Shown: positions 1 to 8,475, numbered from the stretch's first letter. The stretch is DNA of 62,352 bases from MGBC131033 sp910585655 (GCA_949502025.1 CATBCG010000058.1:1-62352), one strand, 5' to 3'. Notes: generated by a model not told the origin, from the sequence alone. Translations and numbers: made by a program.

Positions 1-101
1 TCTGAAAGTATGTGAAAACTAAAGAACCGCCGTATACGGAACCGTACGTACGGTGGTGTGGGAGGTCGGTAGATAAAATAATTATCTACCTCCTACCCGA
101 T
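1..101 (+). mobile_element. 3' end of a group II intron (domains V-VI), truncated by window edge
   Basis: The stretch GAACCGCCGTATACGGAACC followed by GTACGTACGGTGGTGTG looks like the 34-nt domain V hairpin of bacterial group II introns. It is followed by a domain VI-like stem in which GGTAGATAA pairs with TTATCTACC. The intron would end near CCCGAT at 96-101. The reverse transcriptase/maturase ORF, if present, lies outside the window. The exon immediately downstream is the dispersed repeat that elsewhere follows terminators, which fits class C introns that insert after terminators. Recognition is by eye and the exact 3' end is approximate. Confidence 0.7.
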
Positions 102-102
102 T

Positions 103-190
103 ATGATAGGAAAGTTCTCCGAACTTCCCTATCATACAAAAAGCCCTCCGGGCGGGATGCGCACTCGCGCGAATGGAAGAGGTTGCCTTC
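103..190 (+). repeat. Dispersed repeat copy 1 (long form)
   Basis: It begins ATGATAGGAAAGTTC, which pairs with GAACTTCCCTATCAT to form a hairpin. It continues GCCCTCCGGGCGGGATGCGC and CACTCGCGCGAATGGAAGA. The same core occurs at about 11691, 37546, 47620 and 59083. Copies 1 and 2 carry about 27 extra bases that complete the hairpin; copies 3-5 lack them. Further small stems follow (GGTTGCC/GGCAACC, GCGC/GCGC). Confidence 0.8.
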
Positions 191-211
191 CGGCAACCGC
201 GCTCGGCGCGG

Positions 212-237
212 GAATTCCACTTTGTGGAATTCTTTTT
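212..237 (+). terminator. Rho-independent terminator upstream of the first ABC operon
   Basis: GAATTCCAC and GTGGAATTC form a perfect 9-bp stem with loop TTT, followed by TTTTT. No convincing SigA promoter is seen between it and the gene at 328. Confidence 0.75.
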
Positions 238-327
238 GTTGGAAGCTTAACATTGGCTGCCGTATCGGCACAGCTACAGGTAAAAGGGGAGAGCGCTTGT
301 GAAACATAAAATCAGGAGGATGAGAGT

Positions 328-1425
328 ATGAAATTAGCAGGCAATGGGAAAAAAATGATGGTGTTGATACTGACTGTAGGATTGTTGGCAGGTTTGCTGG
401 CGGCATGTGGGACAAAGGAGTCAAAAGAGCCAAAGGAGAACGGTAGTTCCGGCAATACGGTTTCCCAAAACAACAGCGATACAGAAGACAATCAGGATAA
501 AAAAGATGAGGAAAGCTTTACCATCGGAATCGGGCAATTTGCGGAACATGGTTCCTTAGATAACTGCCGGGAAGGTTTTTTGGAAGGACTGCGGCAGTCT
601 GGTTTTGTAGAAGGAGAAAATCTGACCATCCTGTATGACAATGCGCAGGCAGACGGCGGTATGGCAAGTCAGATCAATGATAACTATATCGCGCAGAAGG
701 TGAATCTGATTTGTGCGATTGCTACTCCGATGGCGCAATCTGCTTACAGTGTGGCAAGAAAGCAGGACATTCCGGTGATTTATACGGCAGTGACCGATCC
801 GGTGCTGGCAGAGTTAGCCGGGGAAGACAGAGTTCCGGTAGGAGAAGTGACCGGAACAAGCGATAAGCTTCCGGTAGAAAAGCAGTTGGAAATGATTCGC
901 CAAGTATTGCCGGACGCAAAGAAAATCGGTATTTTATATTGTACCAGCGAGGTAAACTCCGAGTCTGCGATTGCCGAATATAAGGAAGCGGCTGCCGATT
1001 ACGGCTTTGAAATTGTCACCGGCGCCGTCAGCACCGTGGCAGACGTGCCGCTGGCAACCGATCAGCTTTTACCACAGGTAGATTGTCTTAACAACCTGAC
1101 GGATAATACCGTAGTCAGCGCCCTTAAAGTGATATTAGATAAGGCGAACGCCGCAGGAAAGCCGGTTTTCGGCAGTGAAATTGAACAGGTTAAAAACGGA
1201 TGTCTGGCAACAGTAGGTTTAGACTATATAGACTTAGGAATCCAGACCGGCAAAATGGCAGCCGCCGTTTTAAAGGGAGAAAAGAAAGCAAGCGAGATCA
1301 GCTTTGAAATAATCGAAGAGGCAGCGTTTTATGGAAATACCGCGGTAGCAGATAAACTAAACATTACCCTGCCGGAAGAACTGACCAAAACCGCGGCAGA
1401 AATGTTTACTGAAATTGCAGAATAA
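328..1425 (+). CDS. ABC transporter substrate-binding lipoprotein (TrpX-like family)
   Basis: This 365-residue lipoprotein has a signal peptide with lipobox L-A-A-C (Cys27) and an acidic, Asn/Ser-rich linker to about residue 60. A periplasmic-binding fold follows (start of domain near FTIGIGQFAEHGSLDNC). The family (ABC_sub_bind) includes tryptophan/tyrosine binders of Firmicutes, but the ligand cannot be read from the sequence. It would capture solute outside the membrane for the permease and ATPase encoded at 1711-3397. The ATG follows AGGAGG (314-319). A 270-bp gap with a tandem hairpin repeat separates it from the permease gene, which may set the expression ratio between binding protein and membrane components. 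Confidence 0.85.
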   Translation: MKLAGNGKKMMVLILTVGLLAGLLAACGTKESKEPKENGSSGNTVSQNNSDTEDNQDKKDEESFTIGIGQFAEHGSLDNCREGFLEGLRQSGFVEGENLTILYDNAQADGGMASQINDNYIAQKVNLICAIATPMAQSAYSVARKQDIPVIYTAVTDPVLAELAGEDRVPVGEVTGTSDKLPVEKQLEMIRQVLPDAKKIGILYCTSEVNSESAIAEYKEAAADYGFEIVTGAVSTVADVPLATDQLLPQVDCLNNLTDNTVVSALKVILDKANAAGKPVFGSEIEQVKNGCLATVGLDYIDLGIQTGKMAAAVLKGEKKASEISFEIIEEAAFYGNTAVADKLNITLPEELTKTAAEMFTEIAE

Positions 1426-1439
1426 AAAATTGTTTGAAA

Positions 1440-1690
1440 GAGCCATCGCGCAGCGATTAGGCAAATCGCGAAGGCGTGTGAGAGTAAGGTTTCTGAGCGC
1501 TTTTGCGAAGAAAGTTTACTCTCGTAAGAACGCGCCGAAGTGGATTTGCCCTTTAGAGCCATCGCGCAGCGATTAGGCAAACCACGAAGGCGTGTGAGAG
1601 TAAATTTTCTGAGCGCTTTTGCGAAGAAAGTTTACTCTCGTAGAGAAACGCCGAAGTGATTTGCCCTTTAGAGCCATCGCGCAGCGATTA
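1440..1690 (+). repeat. Tandem 115/116-bp hairpin repeat between binding-protein and permease genes
   Basis: Units start with GAGCCATCGCGCAGCGATTA at 1440, 1556 and 1671, giving two full copies (116 and 115 bp) and a 20-bp third. Inside each unit GGCAAA-type sequence pairs with TTTGCC near the far end, and GAGAGTAA pairs with TTTACTCTC. Each unit can therefore fold into one long imperfect hairpin. No ORF of note is present. In transcripts these would be strong structures between the first and second cistrons. Confidence 0.85.
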
Positions 1691-1710
1691 TAATAATGGA
1701 GTGTGGTAGT

Positions 1711-2631
1711 ATGATGACGATTGTACTTGGAGTGTTGGAGGAGGGGTTCGTCTATGCGATTATGGCATTAGGCGTTTATATCACCTATAAAATCCTTGAT
1801 TTTCCGGATCTGTCGGTAGACGGGACGTTTCCGTTAGGAGCGGCAGTGACGGTGCGCCTGATGTTGGCAGGCTTTCCCCCTGTCCTTTGTATGCTGGCGG
1901 CGATTGCTGCCGGAATGCTGGCAGGGACAGTGACGGGCTTGATTCATGTAAAGTTTAGAGTACGGGATTTGCTTTCCGGTATTATTGTCATGACCGCACT
2001 GTATTCTATAAATTTACGGATTGCAGGCAGAGCAAATGTGCCGATTTTCAGCCAGGAGACGATTTTTGAAAACAGCCTGTGGGAACGTATCGTACCAGGA
2101 AGCCTTCAGCCTTATTTGACGGCGATGATTCTATTGGTACTGGTACTGTTGGTGAAGGTGCTGTTGGATCTGTATTTAAAGACCAAATCCGGATACCTAC
2201 TGCGGGCGGTAGGAGACAATGAAGTGCTGGTGACGTCTTTAGCGAAGGATAAGGGCGCCGTAAAGATTTTGGGGCTGGCACTGGCAAATGGCTTTGCTGC
2301 TCTTTCCGGAAGTGTGTATTGTCAGATGAACGGATTTTTTGAAATTTCTACCGGTACGGGGACGATTGTGATTGGTTTGGCAAATGTTATTATCGGAATC
2401 AACCTGTTTAGGCGTCTCTCCCTTGTCAAAGCAACGACGGCGGTAGTGGTAGGTTCGGTTGTATATAAGGCTTGCGTTTCCATAGCAATTGCGCTGGGAA
2501 TGGGAGCGTCTGATTTAAAACTGATAACAGCCGTCTTGTTTTTGGTGATTTTGGTAGTAAGCAGTTTTGGTAAAAGAGGAAAAAATCTACGCGGCGGGAA
2601 ATCCGGAAAGGAGAGTAGGACTCATGCTTGA
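1711..2631 (+). CDS. ABC transporter permease (partner of the lipoprotein at 328)
   Basis: This 306-residue polytopic membrane protein has about eight hydrophobic segments. It belongs to the BPD_transp_2-like permeases of the branched-chain amino acid/TrpY type, with a typical N-terminus VLEEGFVYAIMALGVYITYK. The start is taken at 1711, where GGAG (1698-1701) lies 9 bases upstream. An in-frame ATG at 1696 has no ribosome site. It would form the membrane channel for the binding protein upstream and the ATPase downstream. Its end overlaps the ATPase start by 8 bases, indicating translational coupling. Confidence 0.85.
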   Translation: MMTIVLGVLEEGFVYAIMALGVYITYKILDFPDLSVDGTFPLGAAVTVRLMLAGFPPVLCMLAAIAAGMLAGTVTGLIHVKFRVRDLLSGIIVMTALYSINLRIAGRANVPIFSQETIFENSLWERIVPGSLQPYLTAMILLVLVLLVKVLLDLYLKTKSGYLLRAVGDNEVLVTSLAKDKGAVKILGLALANGFAALSGSVYCQMNGFFEISTGTGTIVIGLANVIIGINLFRRLSLVKATTAVVVGSVVYKACVSIAIALGMGASDLKLITAVLFLVILVVSSFGKRGKNLRGGKSGKESRTHA

Positions 2632-3397
2632 ATTGCAGCATATCCATAAATACTATAATCCTGGTACAGTCAATGAAATGTGTCTGTTTGAGGATTTTAA
2701 CCTACGAGTAGAGGACGGGCAGTTTGTTTCGGTAGTAGGGAGCAATGGTTCCGGAAAAACTTCTATGCTGAATCTGATTTGCGGCAGTATTCCTTTGGAC
2801 AGCGGACGGATTGTGATGAACGGGCAGGATATCAACGGAATGCCGGAACATAAGCGGAACCGGAAAATCGGCAGAGTATACCAGAATCCGGCGATGGGGA
2901 CATGTCCCAATATGACGATTTTGGAAAATATGTCGCTGGCAGATAATAAAGGCAGAGCTTTTTCCCTTGGCTTTGGTACAAACCGTAAACGGATCGAGTA
3001 TTACCGGGAGGAACTGGCGAAGCTAAACCTGGGACTAGAGGATAAACTTTCGGTAAAGGTTGGCTCTCTTTCCGGTGGGCAGCGTCAGGCTATGGCTTTA
3101 CTGATGTCTACCATGACACCGATTGAATTTTTGATTTTAGACGAACATACAGCGGCGCTTGATCCCAAGACGGCAGAGCGTATTATGGAGCTGACCGGAC
3201 AGGTGGTAAAAGAGAAAGGGCTGACCACTATTATGGTGACACATAATCTGCGTTATGCCGTAGAATACGGCGATCGTCTTTTGATGATGCACCAGGGAGA
3301 GGCGGTATTGGATCAGGCAGGGGCAGAGAAACAGCGTGTGACAGTAGAAGAGCTGCTGATAAAATTCAATGAAATCAGTATTGAATGTGGAAATTAA
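2624..3397 (+). CDS. ABC transporter ATP-binding protein
   Basis: This 257-residue ATPase has Walker A GSNGSGKT near residues 38-45, signature LSGGQRQAMA and Walker B FLILDEHTAALDP. The Walker B catalytic glutamate is followed by HTAALD rather than the usual PTAALD, as in TrpZ-type ATPases. The ATG at 2624 follows AAAGGAGA and lies inside the end of the permease gene. A longer in-frame start at 2567 would overlap the permease by 65 bases and has no support. It powers the importer; its transcript ends at the hairpin at 3426. Confidence 0.87.
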   Translation: MLELQHIHKYYNPGTVNEMCLFEDFNLRVEDGQFVSVVGSNGSGKTSMLNLICGSIPLDSGRIVMNGQDINGMPEHKRNRKIGRVYQNPAMGTCPNMTILENMSLADNKGRAFSLGFGTNRKRIEYYREELAKLNLGLEDKLSVKVGSLSGGQRQAMALLMSTMTPIEFLILDEHTAALDPKTAERIMELTGQVVKEKGLTTIMVTHNLRYAVEYGDRLLMMHQGEAVLDQAGAEKQRVTVEELLIKFNEISIECGN

Positions 3398-3425
3398 GGA
3401 AGCGATATCCAAAGAAATCTTGTCG

Positions 3426-3463
3426 CGCCCCGGAATTTGGAGTTGACAAATTCCGGGGCGTTT
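3426..3463 (+). terminator. Terminator hairpin of the ABC operon, overlapping the next promoter
   Basis: CGCCCCGGAATTTG (3426-3439) and CAAATTCCGGGGCG (3447-3460) form a perfect 14-bp stem with a 7-base loop, followed by TTT. The T-run is short. The -35 box of the next operon's promoter lies in the loop and 3' arm. Confidence 0.75.
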
Positions 3464-3471
3464 GGTATGCT
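3443..3471 (+). promoter_or_regulatory. SigA promoter of the metal ABC operon, embedded in the terminator
   Basis: TTGACA (3443-3448), a 17-bp spacer, then TATGCT (3466-3471) with a TGG extended -10 element at 3463. The start site would be near 3478, only about 20 bases before the ATG at 3498. Confidence 0.75.
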
Positions 3472-3497
3472 CTCCCTAGAAAGTAGAGGTGGCTTGG

Positions 3498-4457
3498 ATG
3501 AGACAGAAACTGGGATATATAGGTTTGATTATGTTTTGTATAGCGGCAGTAGGAGCCGCTTTTTCTTATACTCTGGGAGGGCTTCGTGGTCGTGCGGAAA
3601 ACCCGCAGGAACTTCGGCTGGCGGCTTCTTTTTATCCGGTTTATATTATTGCCCTAAATTTAACAGAAGGAATACCGGGAGTACAGGTGCAGAATCTGAC
3701 GGCAAATCAAAGCGGATGCTTACATGACTATCAGTTGACGACACGCGATATGCGGCTGCTGGAACAGGCAGACGCTCTTTTGGCAAATGGTGGTGGGATG
3801 GAGCCGTTTTTGGAGCAGGCTGCGAAAACGCTGCCGGACTTGCCGATTATTTATTCGGATCAGGGAGTTGAACTTCTGACAGGAGAAGCGCATAGTCACG
3901 ATCACGAACATAATCAGGAACATAGTCAGAAAAACGCTCATATTTGGTTGTCTCCAAAGTGTTACCAGGCGCAAATCCGCAATCTGACGGACGGGCTGAT
4001 TGCTCTTGATCCAAAGCATCAAGCCGCTTATGAGGAAAACAGAGATCGTTATTTGGCGCAGGTGGAGGAAGTAGCAAAAGAGTATCAGGATGTCTTTTCG
4101 GGAGAAGAAAGGGAACCGGTTCTCTTATTTCATGAAGCGTTTGCTTATTTGGCGGAGATAGTTCCGCTAGAGGTAATAGAGACGCTGGAGTTAGAGGGAG
4201 AGGAGCAGGCGCTTCGCGCCGGAAAGATGAGAGAGCTGATAGAAGAAATTCGTCTCCATCAAATTCGTTATTTGCTGACAGAGGACTTAGGAGTTACAGC
4301 AGCGCAAGAGGGAACCGTGGCAGAAGTTTTGGCAAAAGAAGGAGGAGCAAAGCTTATCGCCTTAAATCCGCTGACAAAGGGAGAGAGTGATACCTCTTCC
4401 TGGCTGGATGGTATGAGGGAAAATCTGGAAACACTGATTTTGGTTTTGACGAAATAA
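3498..4457 (+). CDS. Zinc/manganese ABC transporter substrate-binding protein (ZnuA-like)
   Basis: This 319-residue secreted protein has an N-terminal hydrophobic segment. Family A-1 metal-binding features are visible: a His in CLHDYQLTTRD, a His-rich loop (HSHDHEHNQEHSQKNAH, about residues 130-146), the His of AHIWLSP and the His of LFHEAFAYL. The His-rich loop is typical of zinc binders. AGAGG (3485-3489) favours the ATG at 3498 over GTG at 3489. It is first of a three-gene importer with the ATPase and permease downstream. No Zur or MntR gene is seen nearby. Zn is more likely than Mn, by inference from the His loop. Confidence 0.85.
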   Translation: MRQKLGYIGLIMFCIAAVGAAFSYTLGGLRGRAENPQELRLAASFYPVYIIALNLTEGIPGVQVQNLTANQSGCLHDYQLTTRDMRLLEQADALLANGGGMEPFLEQAAKTLPDLPIIYSDQGVELLTGEAHSHDHEHNQEHSQKNAHIWLSPKCYQAQIRNLTDGLIALDPKHQAAYEENRDRYLAQVEEVAKEYQDVFSGEEREPVLLFHEAFAYLAEIVPLEVIETLELEGEEQALRAGKMRELIEEIRLHQIRYLLTEDLGVTAAQEGTVAEVLAKEGGAKLIALNPLTKGESDTSSWLDGMRENLETLILVLTK

Positions 4458-4580
4458 GCAGACGCTTCAAGGGATAGCAGACTTAGGTAACATGGGCAAC
4501 GAAAACAGCAAAAACAGGCACAGAAAGAAAACGTGGATACCTGACAGAAACGCCGAAAGCGGAGGAGAGAAAAAGCGGAA

Positions 4581-5450
4581 ATGAAAGAGGCAGACAGGAA
4601 AGAAGCAAAAGGGCAAGTAGCAAAAAGGCAAACAGCAGAGATAGCAGGAAAGAAAAACAGAAAGAGAAAGATAGGAAAGAAACTGACATGGAGGGGCAGG
4701 CGTGGGCAAAGCTGCGGTTTTCACTGTATTAAAATAAAGCATATCGGAGTGCGGATTGGGACGGAGGAGATTTTAAAAGACATCAATCTTCATATTCACT
4801 GCGGGAACCTGACGGCAGTCATTGGACGAAACGGTGCCGGAAAATCTACGTTATTGAAAGCCATATTGGGAGAAGTGCCGCACGAGGGAGAAATTCTATT
4901 TACAGATTTGCGAAAGGCTGGCTGGAATCAGGAATCAAAAGAGGAAAGAAACGGGCTGCGAGTTGGCTATGTGCCGCAGTCTCTTTCGATAGATAAAAAT
5001 ACGCCGGTCAGCGTGTACGATTTATTGGCAGGGTATATCAGCAGGCGCCCGTTGTTTTTTTGGAAAAGCAGAAGAACAGAGGAACAAATCCGGGAACAGC
5101 TTTCGATGTTTCAGGCGGAAGACTTGTTGGATAAGGCGATATGCGATTTGTCCGGAGGAGAGTTGCAGCGGGTATTGCTTGCCCTGGCTACGATGCCGCC
5201 GCCGAATCTGTTAGTATTAGACGAGCCGGCTGCCGGAATCGATCAGAAGGGAATTGCTTCTTTGTATGAGATACTGCGCCGGATCAAGGAGGAATATGAT
5301 ATGGCGGTTATTTTGGTCTCTCATGATCTGGAATATGTTAAAAAATATGCCGATCAGGTAGTGTTGTTGGACAAAACGGTACGGATACAAGGAACGGCAA
5401 AAAAGGTTTTTGAGAGTGAAGTTTATGCGGAAGTATTTGGCAGAGGATAG
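4581..5450 (+). CDS. Metal ABC transporter ATP-binding protein (ZnuC-like) with odd basic N-terminus
   Basis: An ABC ATPase with Walker A GRNGAGKS, signature LSGGELQRV and Walker B LLVLDEPAAGID; its closest kin are ZnuC/MntB types. The ORF opens at ATG 4581 behind GGAGGAGAG (11-base spacing). The first ~49 residues are a Lys/Arg/Glu low-complexity stretch not usual for the family. The conserved domain begins only at about CIKIKHIGVRIG, and no good later ATG or GTG exists before it. Either the extension is real, or translation starts at a rare codon such as ATT 4728. It lies between the binding protein and the permease at 5465. Confidence 0.82.
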   Translation: MKEADRKEAKGQVAKRQTAEIAGKKNRKRKIGKKLTWRGRRGQSCGFHCIKIKHIGVRIGTEEILKDINLHIHCGNLTAVIGRNGAGKSTLLKAILGEVPHEGEILFTDLRKAGWNQESKEERNGLRVGYVPQSLSIDKNTPVSVYDLLAGYISRRPLFFWKSRRTEEQIREQLSMFQAEDLLDKAICDLSGGELQRVLLALATMPPPNLLVLDEPAAGIDQKGIASLYEILRRIKEEYDMAVILVSHDLEYVKKYADQVVLLDKTVRIQGTAKKVFESEVYAEVFGRG

Positions 5451-5464
5451 AAAGGGGGCTCCGG

Positions 5465-6304
5465 ATGGAACCAGTATATCAGATAATGGAAGCGATACTG
5501 CCCTTTTCCTGGGTACGATATGACTTTATGAAAAATGCTCTGCTGGCGGTGCTGGTACTGACGCCGTTGTTCGGTATCTTAGGAACGTTAATTGTCAGTA
5601 ACCGGATGGCGTTTTTTTCGGATGCGCTGGGGCATTCTGCTCTGACCGGAATGGGAATCGGAGTGCTGCTTGGCATTGCGGACGCCGGAGTGGCGATGGT
5701 AATATTTGGTATTTGTTTTGCTTTGCTGTTAAATTGGATCAAACATCGAAATACGGTTTCCAATGATACCGTGATCTCTGTTTTTTCTTCTTTGAGTACG
5801 GCGATAGGCTTAATGATTTTATCTAGGGGCGGAGAATTTTCCAAATACAGCGGGCTGCTGCTCGGTGATGTGTTAAGCATTACGCCTGGGGAAATCCTTT
5901 TGCTGCTGGGGATTTTTATAGCGGCAATGTTGTTTTGGGGTCTGTGTTTTAATCAGCTTCAGGAAATCAGTATCAGCGCAGAATTAGCGAAAAGCCGGGG
6001 AATCCGAACCGGCTGGTATGAAAACGCTCTGGCGGTGCTGCTTGCATTGATTGTGATGTGTTCGATCAAATGGGTAGGGATTTTGATTATCAATGCGCTG
6101 CTGATTTTACCGGCGGCATCGGCGCGGAACCTGGCGGCAAACGAAAGAGAATATCATTTGTTTTCTCTTTTGATTTCGGTTTTTTCCGGTGTATCAGGCT
6201 TGATTTTTTCCTATTATAATGATGTGGCGACCGGACCGACAATCGTGGTCGTAGCGGCGGTGTTCTTTTTTGCTACTCTGGCTGTAAAGCCACGGGTAAA
6301 ATAA
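5465..6304 (+). CDS. Metal ABC transporter permease (ZnuB-like)
   Basis: This 279-residue integral membrane protein of the ABC-3 family has about eight hydrophobic helices. The conserved N-terminal region (ALLAVLVLTPLFGILGTLIV, SDALGHSALTGMGIG) and the central GLLLGDVLSIT motif match ZnuB/MntC. AAAGGGGG precedes ATG 5465, 14 bases after the ATPase stop. It forms the channel for the Zn/Mn importer. Length and order A-C-B fit the family. Confidence 0.88.
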   Translation: MEPVYQIMEAILPFSWVRYDFMKNALLAVLVLTPLFGILGTLIVSNRMAFFSDALGHSALTGMGIGVLLGIADAGVAMVIFGICFALLLNWIKHRNTVSNDTVISVFSSLSTAIGLMILSRGGEFSKYSGLLLGDVLSITPGEILLLLGIFIAAMLFWGLCFNQLQEISISAELAKSRGIRTGWYENALAVLLALIVMCSIKWVGILIINALLILPAASARNLAANEREYHLFSLLISVFSGVSGLIFSYYNDVATGPTIVVVAAVFFFATLAVKPRVK

Positions 6305-6329
6305 AAGCTGTTAAAATCGTTATTTTTTG

Positions 6330-6358
6330 TTGAAGAAACCAAGCTTGCCCTATATAAT
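6330..6358 (+). promoter_or_regulatory. SigA promoter of the AI-2E family gene
   Basis: TTGAAG (6330-6335), 17-bp spacer, TATAAT (6353-6358). It lies 41 bases before the chosen ATG at 6399, so the longer in-frame reading from TTG 6327 is rejected. Confidence 0.7.
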
Positions 6359-6398
6359 AAAGATAGAAGCAAAAGTAGAGAAGAAAGAAGGAATATCT

Positions 6399-7523
6399 AT
6401 GGAGAATAGGCGTCGTTATGGAAGAATGCTGGTGAATCTTTTAGTAGCGGTAGGGGTAGTTTTACTGCTTATTTTCGTGTTGCCAAGGATCTTGATTTTT
6501 TTTATGCCCTTTGTGATAGGCTGGATCATTGCAATGATCGCGAATCCGCTGGTGCGTTTTCTGGAAAAACGGGTGAAGATTCGGAGAAAGCATGGTTCAG
6601 CCTTGATTATTATTGCGGTTCTGGCAGCCATTTGTACGTTGATTTATTTTCTGGGCGCCGCTCTTGTGAAAGAAATTCTCTCTTTGGTAGAGGATGCGCC
6701 GGAGATTTTTGATATGCTGCAGATCCAAATCAATCAGGTAGGGGAACGCCTGTATGGGATTTATGCCCGTCTGCCGGAGGATACAAAAGTATTTGTGGAT
6801 TCGCTGGGCGCAGGAATTTCCACGGCGGCAGAAGGAATTTTATCCAAGATTAAAATGCCGAGCCTGGGGGGAGCCGGAAGTATGGTCAGCAGTGTAGTAG
6901 ACGGTTTGCTGATGACGATCATTGCCCTGCTTTCCTCCTATTTCTTTGTAGCAGAGCGGGATGAGCTGATGCAAAAGGCAAAGGATCTGATGCCGCAGAC
7001 TTGGTATCAGCACTATACTATGATCAAGAAAAATTTTTTTACAGCAGTAGGAGGTTATTTTAAGGCGCAGTTTAAAATTATGCTGGTGTTGATTGTAGTG
7101 ATGTTTATCGGATTTGAAATTTTACGGGTGAATTATTCGTTTTTACTGGCGCTGGTGATTGCAGCATTGGATTTTCTCCCGGTGCTGGGTACGGGAACCG
7201 TGCTTTGGCCGTGGATGGCAGTAGAACTGATCAACGGAAACTATTTCCGTCTGGTGGGACTGTTTGTGATTTATCTGAGCTGCCAGCTTCTGCGGCAGAT
7301 CTTACAGCCGAAAATGGTGGGAGACAGCATCGGACTTAGCCCGTTGACAACGTTGGTTTTTCTTTATGTGGGATATCGTTTCGGTGGAATGCTTGGTATG
7401 ATCATCGGAATCCCAATCGGAATGGTCGTAATCAATTTTTACCGAGCCGGAATGTTTGACGGGCTGATTGCAGATGCAAAGACGATTGCCGGGGATATCA
7501 ACCGTTACCGGAAGGGAGAATAA
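6399..7523 (+). CDS. AI-2E family transporter (YtvI-like membrane protein)
   Basis: This 374-residue polytopic protein has a basic N-terminus, paired helices around residues 15-60, a soluble central helical segment, and C-terminal helices including LVIAALDFLPVLGTGTVLWP. That last motif is characteristic of the AI-2E/PerM family. Family members export small molecules or exchange ions; the substrate here is unknown. GAAGGA lies 6 bases before the ATG. It is transcribed from the promoter at 6330 and may read through into map. Confidence 0.85.
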   Translation: MENRRRYGRMLVNLLVAVGVVLLLIFVLPRILIFFMPFVIGWIIAMIANPLVRFLEKRVKIRRKHGSALIIIAVLAAICTLIYFLGAALVKEILSLVEDAPEIFDMLQIQINQVGERLYGIYARLPEDTKVFVDSLGAGISTAAEGILSKIKMPSLGGAGSMVSSVVDGLLMTIIALLSSYFFVAERDELMQKAKDLMPQTWYQHYTMIKKNFFTAVGGYFKAQFKIMLVLIVVMFIGFEILRVNYSFLLALVIAALDFLPVLGTGTVLWPWMAVELINGNYFRLVGLFVIYLSCQLLRQILQPKMVGDSIGLSPLTTLVFLYVGYRFGGMLGMIIGIPIGMVVINFYRAGMFDGLIADAKTIAGDINRYRKGE

Positions 7524-7568
7524 AGAACAAAAAGCAACGAAGAAAAGAGATGGACAGGAGGAATAACA

Positions 7569-8444
7569 ATGTTGCGCAAGCTAGGGAGAAACGACCTCTG
7601 CTGGTGCGGAAGCGGTAGAAAATATAAGGGTTGCCATATGGCATTTGATGAAAAAATTACAGGCTATGCCAAACGTGGGAAAAAAGTGCCGAAGCGTTCG
7701 TTGATTAAAACTCCGGAGCAGATAGAAGGCATCCGGGAAAGCGGAAAGCGGAATATTGCAATTTTAGACTATGTGGCAGAGCGGATTGAGGTGGGAATGA
7801 GTACGGAGGAGATCAACCGGCTGGTTGTAGAAAAGACAAAGGAGCTAAAGGGAATCGCTGCGCCTCTTCATTTTAAAGGATATCCGAAAAGCGTCTGTAC
7901 CTCTTTAAATGATGAAATTTGTCATGGAATTCCTTCCAAGGAGATTATTTTACAGGAGGGTGATATTATAAACGTAGACGCTACGACGATATATAATGGT
8001 TATTTTTCTGATTCGTCTCGTATGTTTTGTATCGGTCAGGTAAGCAAAGAAAAGCAGCGTCTGGTAGAAGTGACAAGAGAGTGTATGTTGTTAGGGTTAG
8101 AGCAGGTAAAGCCATGGGGATTTCTGGGAGATATGGGAAGCGCGGTATATGAGCATGCGCGTTCTAACGGGTATACGGTCGTCCGGGAAATCGGCGGACA
8201 TGGCGTAGGGCTGGCATTTCATGAAGAACCCTGGGTAGGGTATACGACCCGCCGGGGAACGGAAATGCTGCTGGTGCCGGGACTGGTATTTACGATTGAG
8301 CCGATGGTCAATATGGGACGGCGGGAGATGTACATAGATAAGAAAAATGGCTGGACAGCTCGTACGAGGGACGGACAGCCCTCCGCCCAATGGGAAATTA
8401 CGGTGTTGGTGACAGAAGACGGGCATGAGGTGCTGGCGTATTAG
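7569..8444 (+). CDS. map: Methionine aminopeptidase with N-terminal SEC-C zinc motif
   Basis: This 291-residue enzyme removes initiator methionine from nascent proteins. Residues 8-23 form a SEC-C motif (Cys11, Cys13, Cys22, His23) that may contact the ribosome. The catalytic domain has the five metal ligands Asp137, Asp148, His211, Glu244 and Glu276, plus His119 in ICHGIPS. GGAGG precedes ATG 7569. Clostridial MetAP-Ia proteins with this extra zinc motif are known. It lies apart from the usual adk-map-infA ribosomal cluster, so it may be a second copy. Confidence 0.93.
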   Translation: MLRKLGRNDLCWCGSGRKYKGCHMAFDEKITGYAKRGKKVPKRSLIKTPEQIEGIRESGKRNIAILDYVAERIEVGMSTEEINRLVVEKTKELKGIAAPLHFKGYPKSVCTSLNDEICHGIPSKEIILQEGDIINVDATTIYNGYFSDSSRMFCIGQVSKEKQRLVEVTRECMLLGLEQVKPWGFLGDMGSAVYEHARSNGYTVVREIGGHGVGLAFHEEPWVGYTTRRGTEMLLVPGLVFTIEPMVNMGRREMYIDKKNGWTARTRDGQPSAQWEITVLVTEDGHEVLAY

Positions 8445-8475
8445 AGGAAAGAAAAAACGAAAGGGGTTAGAGAGG

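Noticed and set aside
101..433. Minus-strand 110-residue ORF over the repeat (SRECASRPEGF...)
   Set aside because: It is a translation of the dispersed repeat plus the start of the lipoprotein gene. A similar chance peptide appears at 37486-37782. No ribosome site.
1440..1690. CRISPR array
   Set aside because: Repeat units of 115 bp in two copies, with no spacers and no cas genes; tandem hairpin repeat instead.
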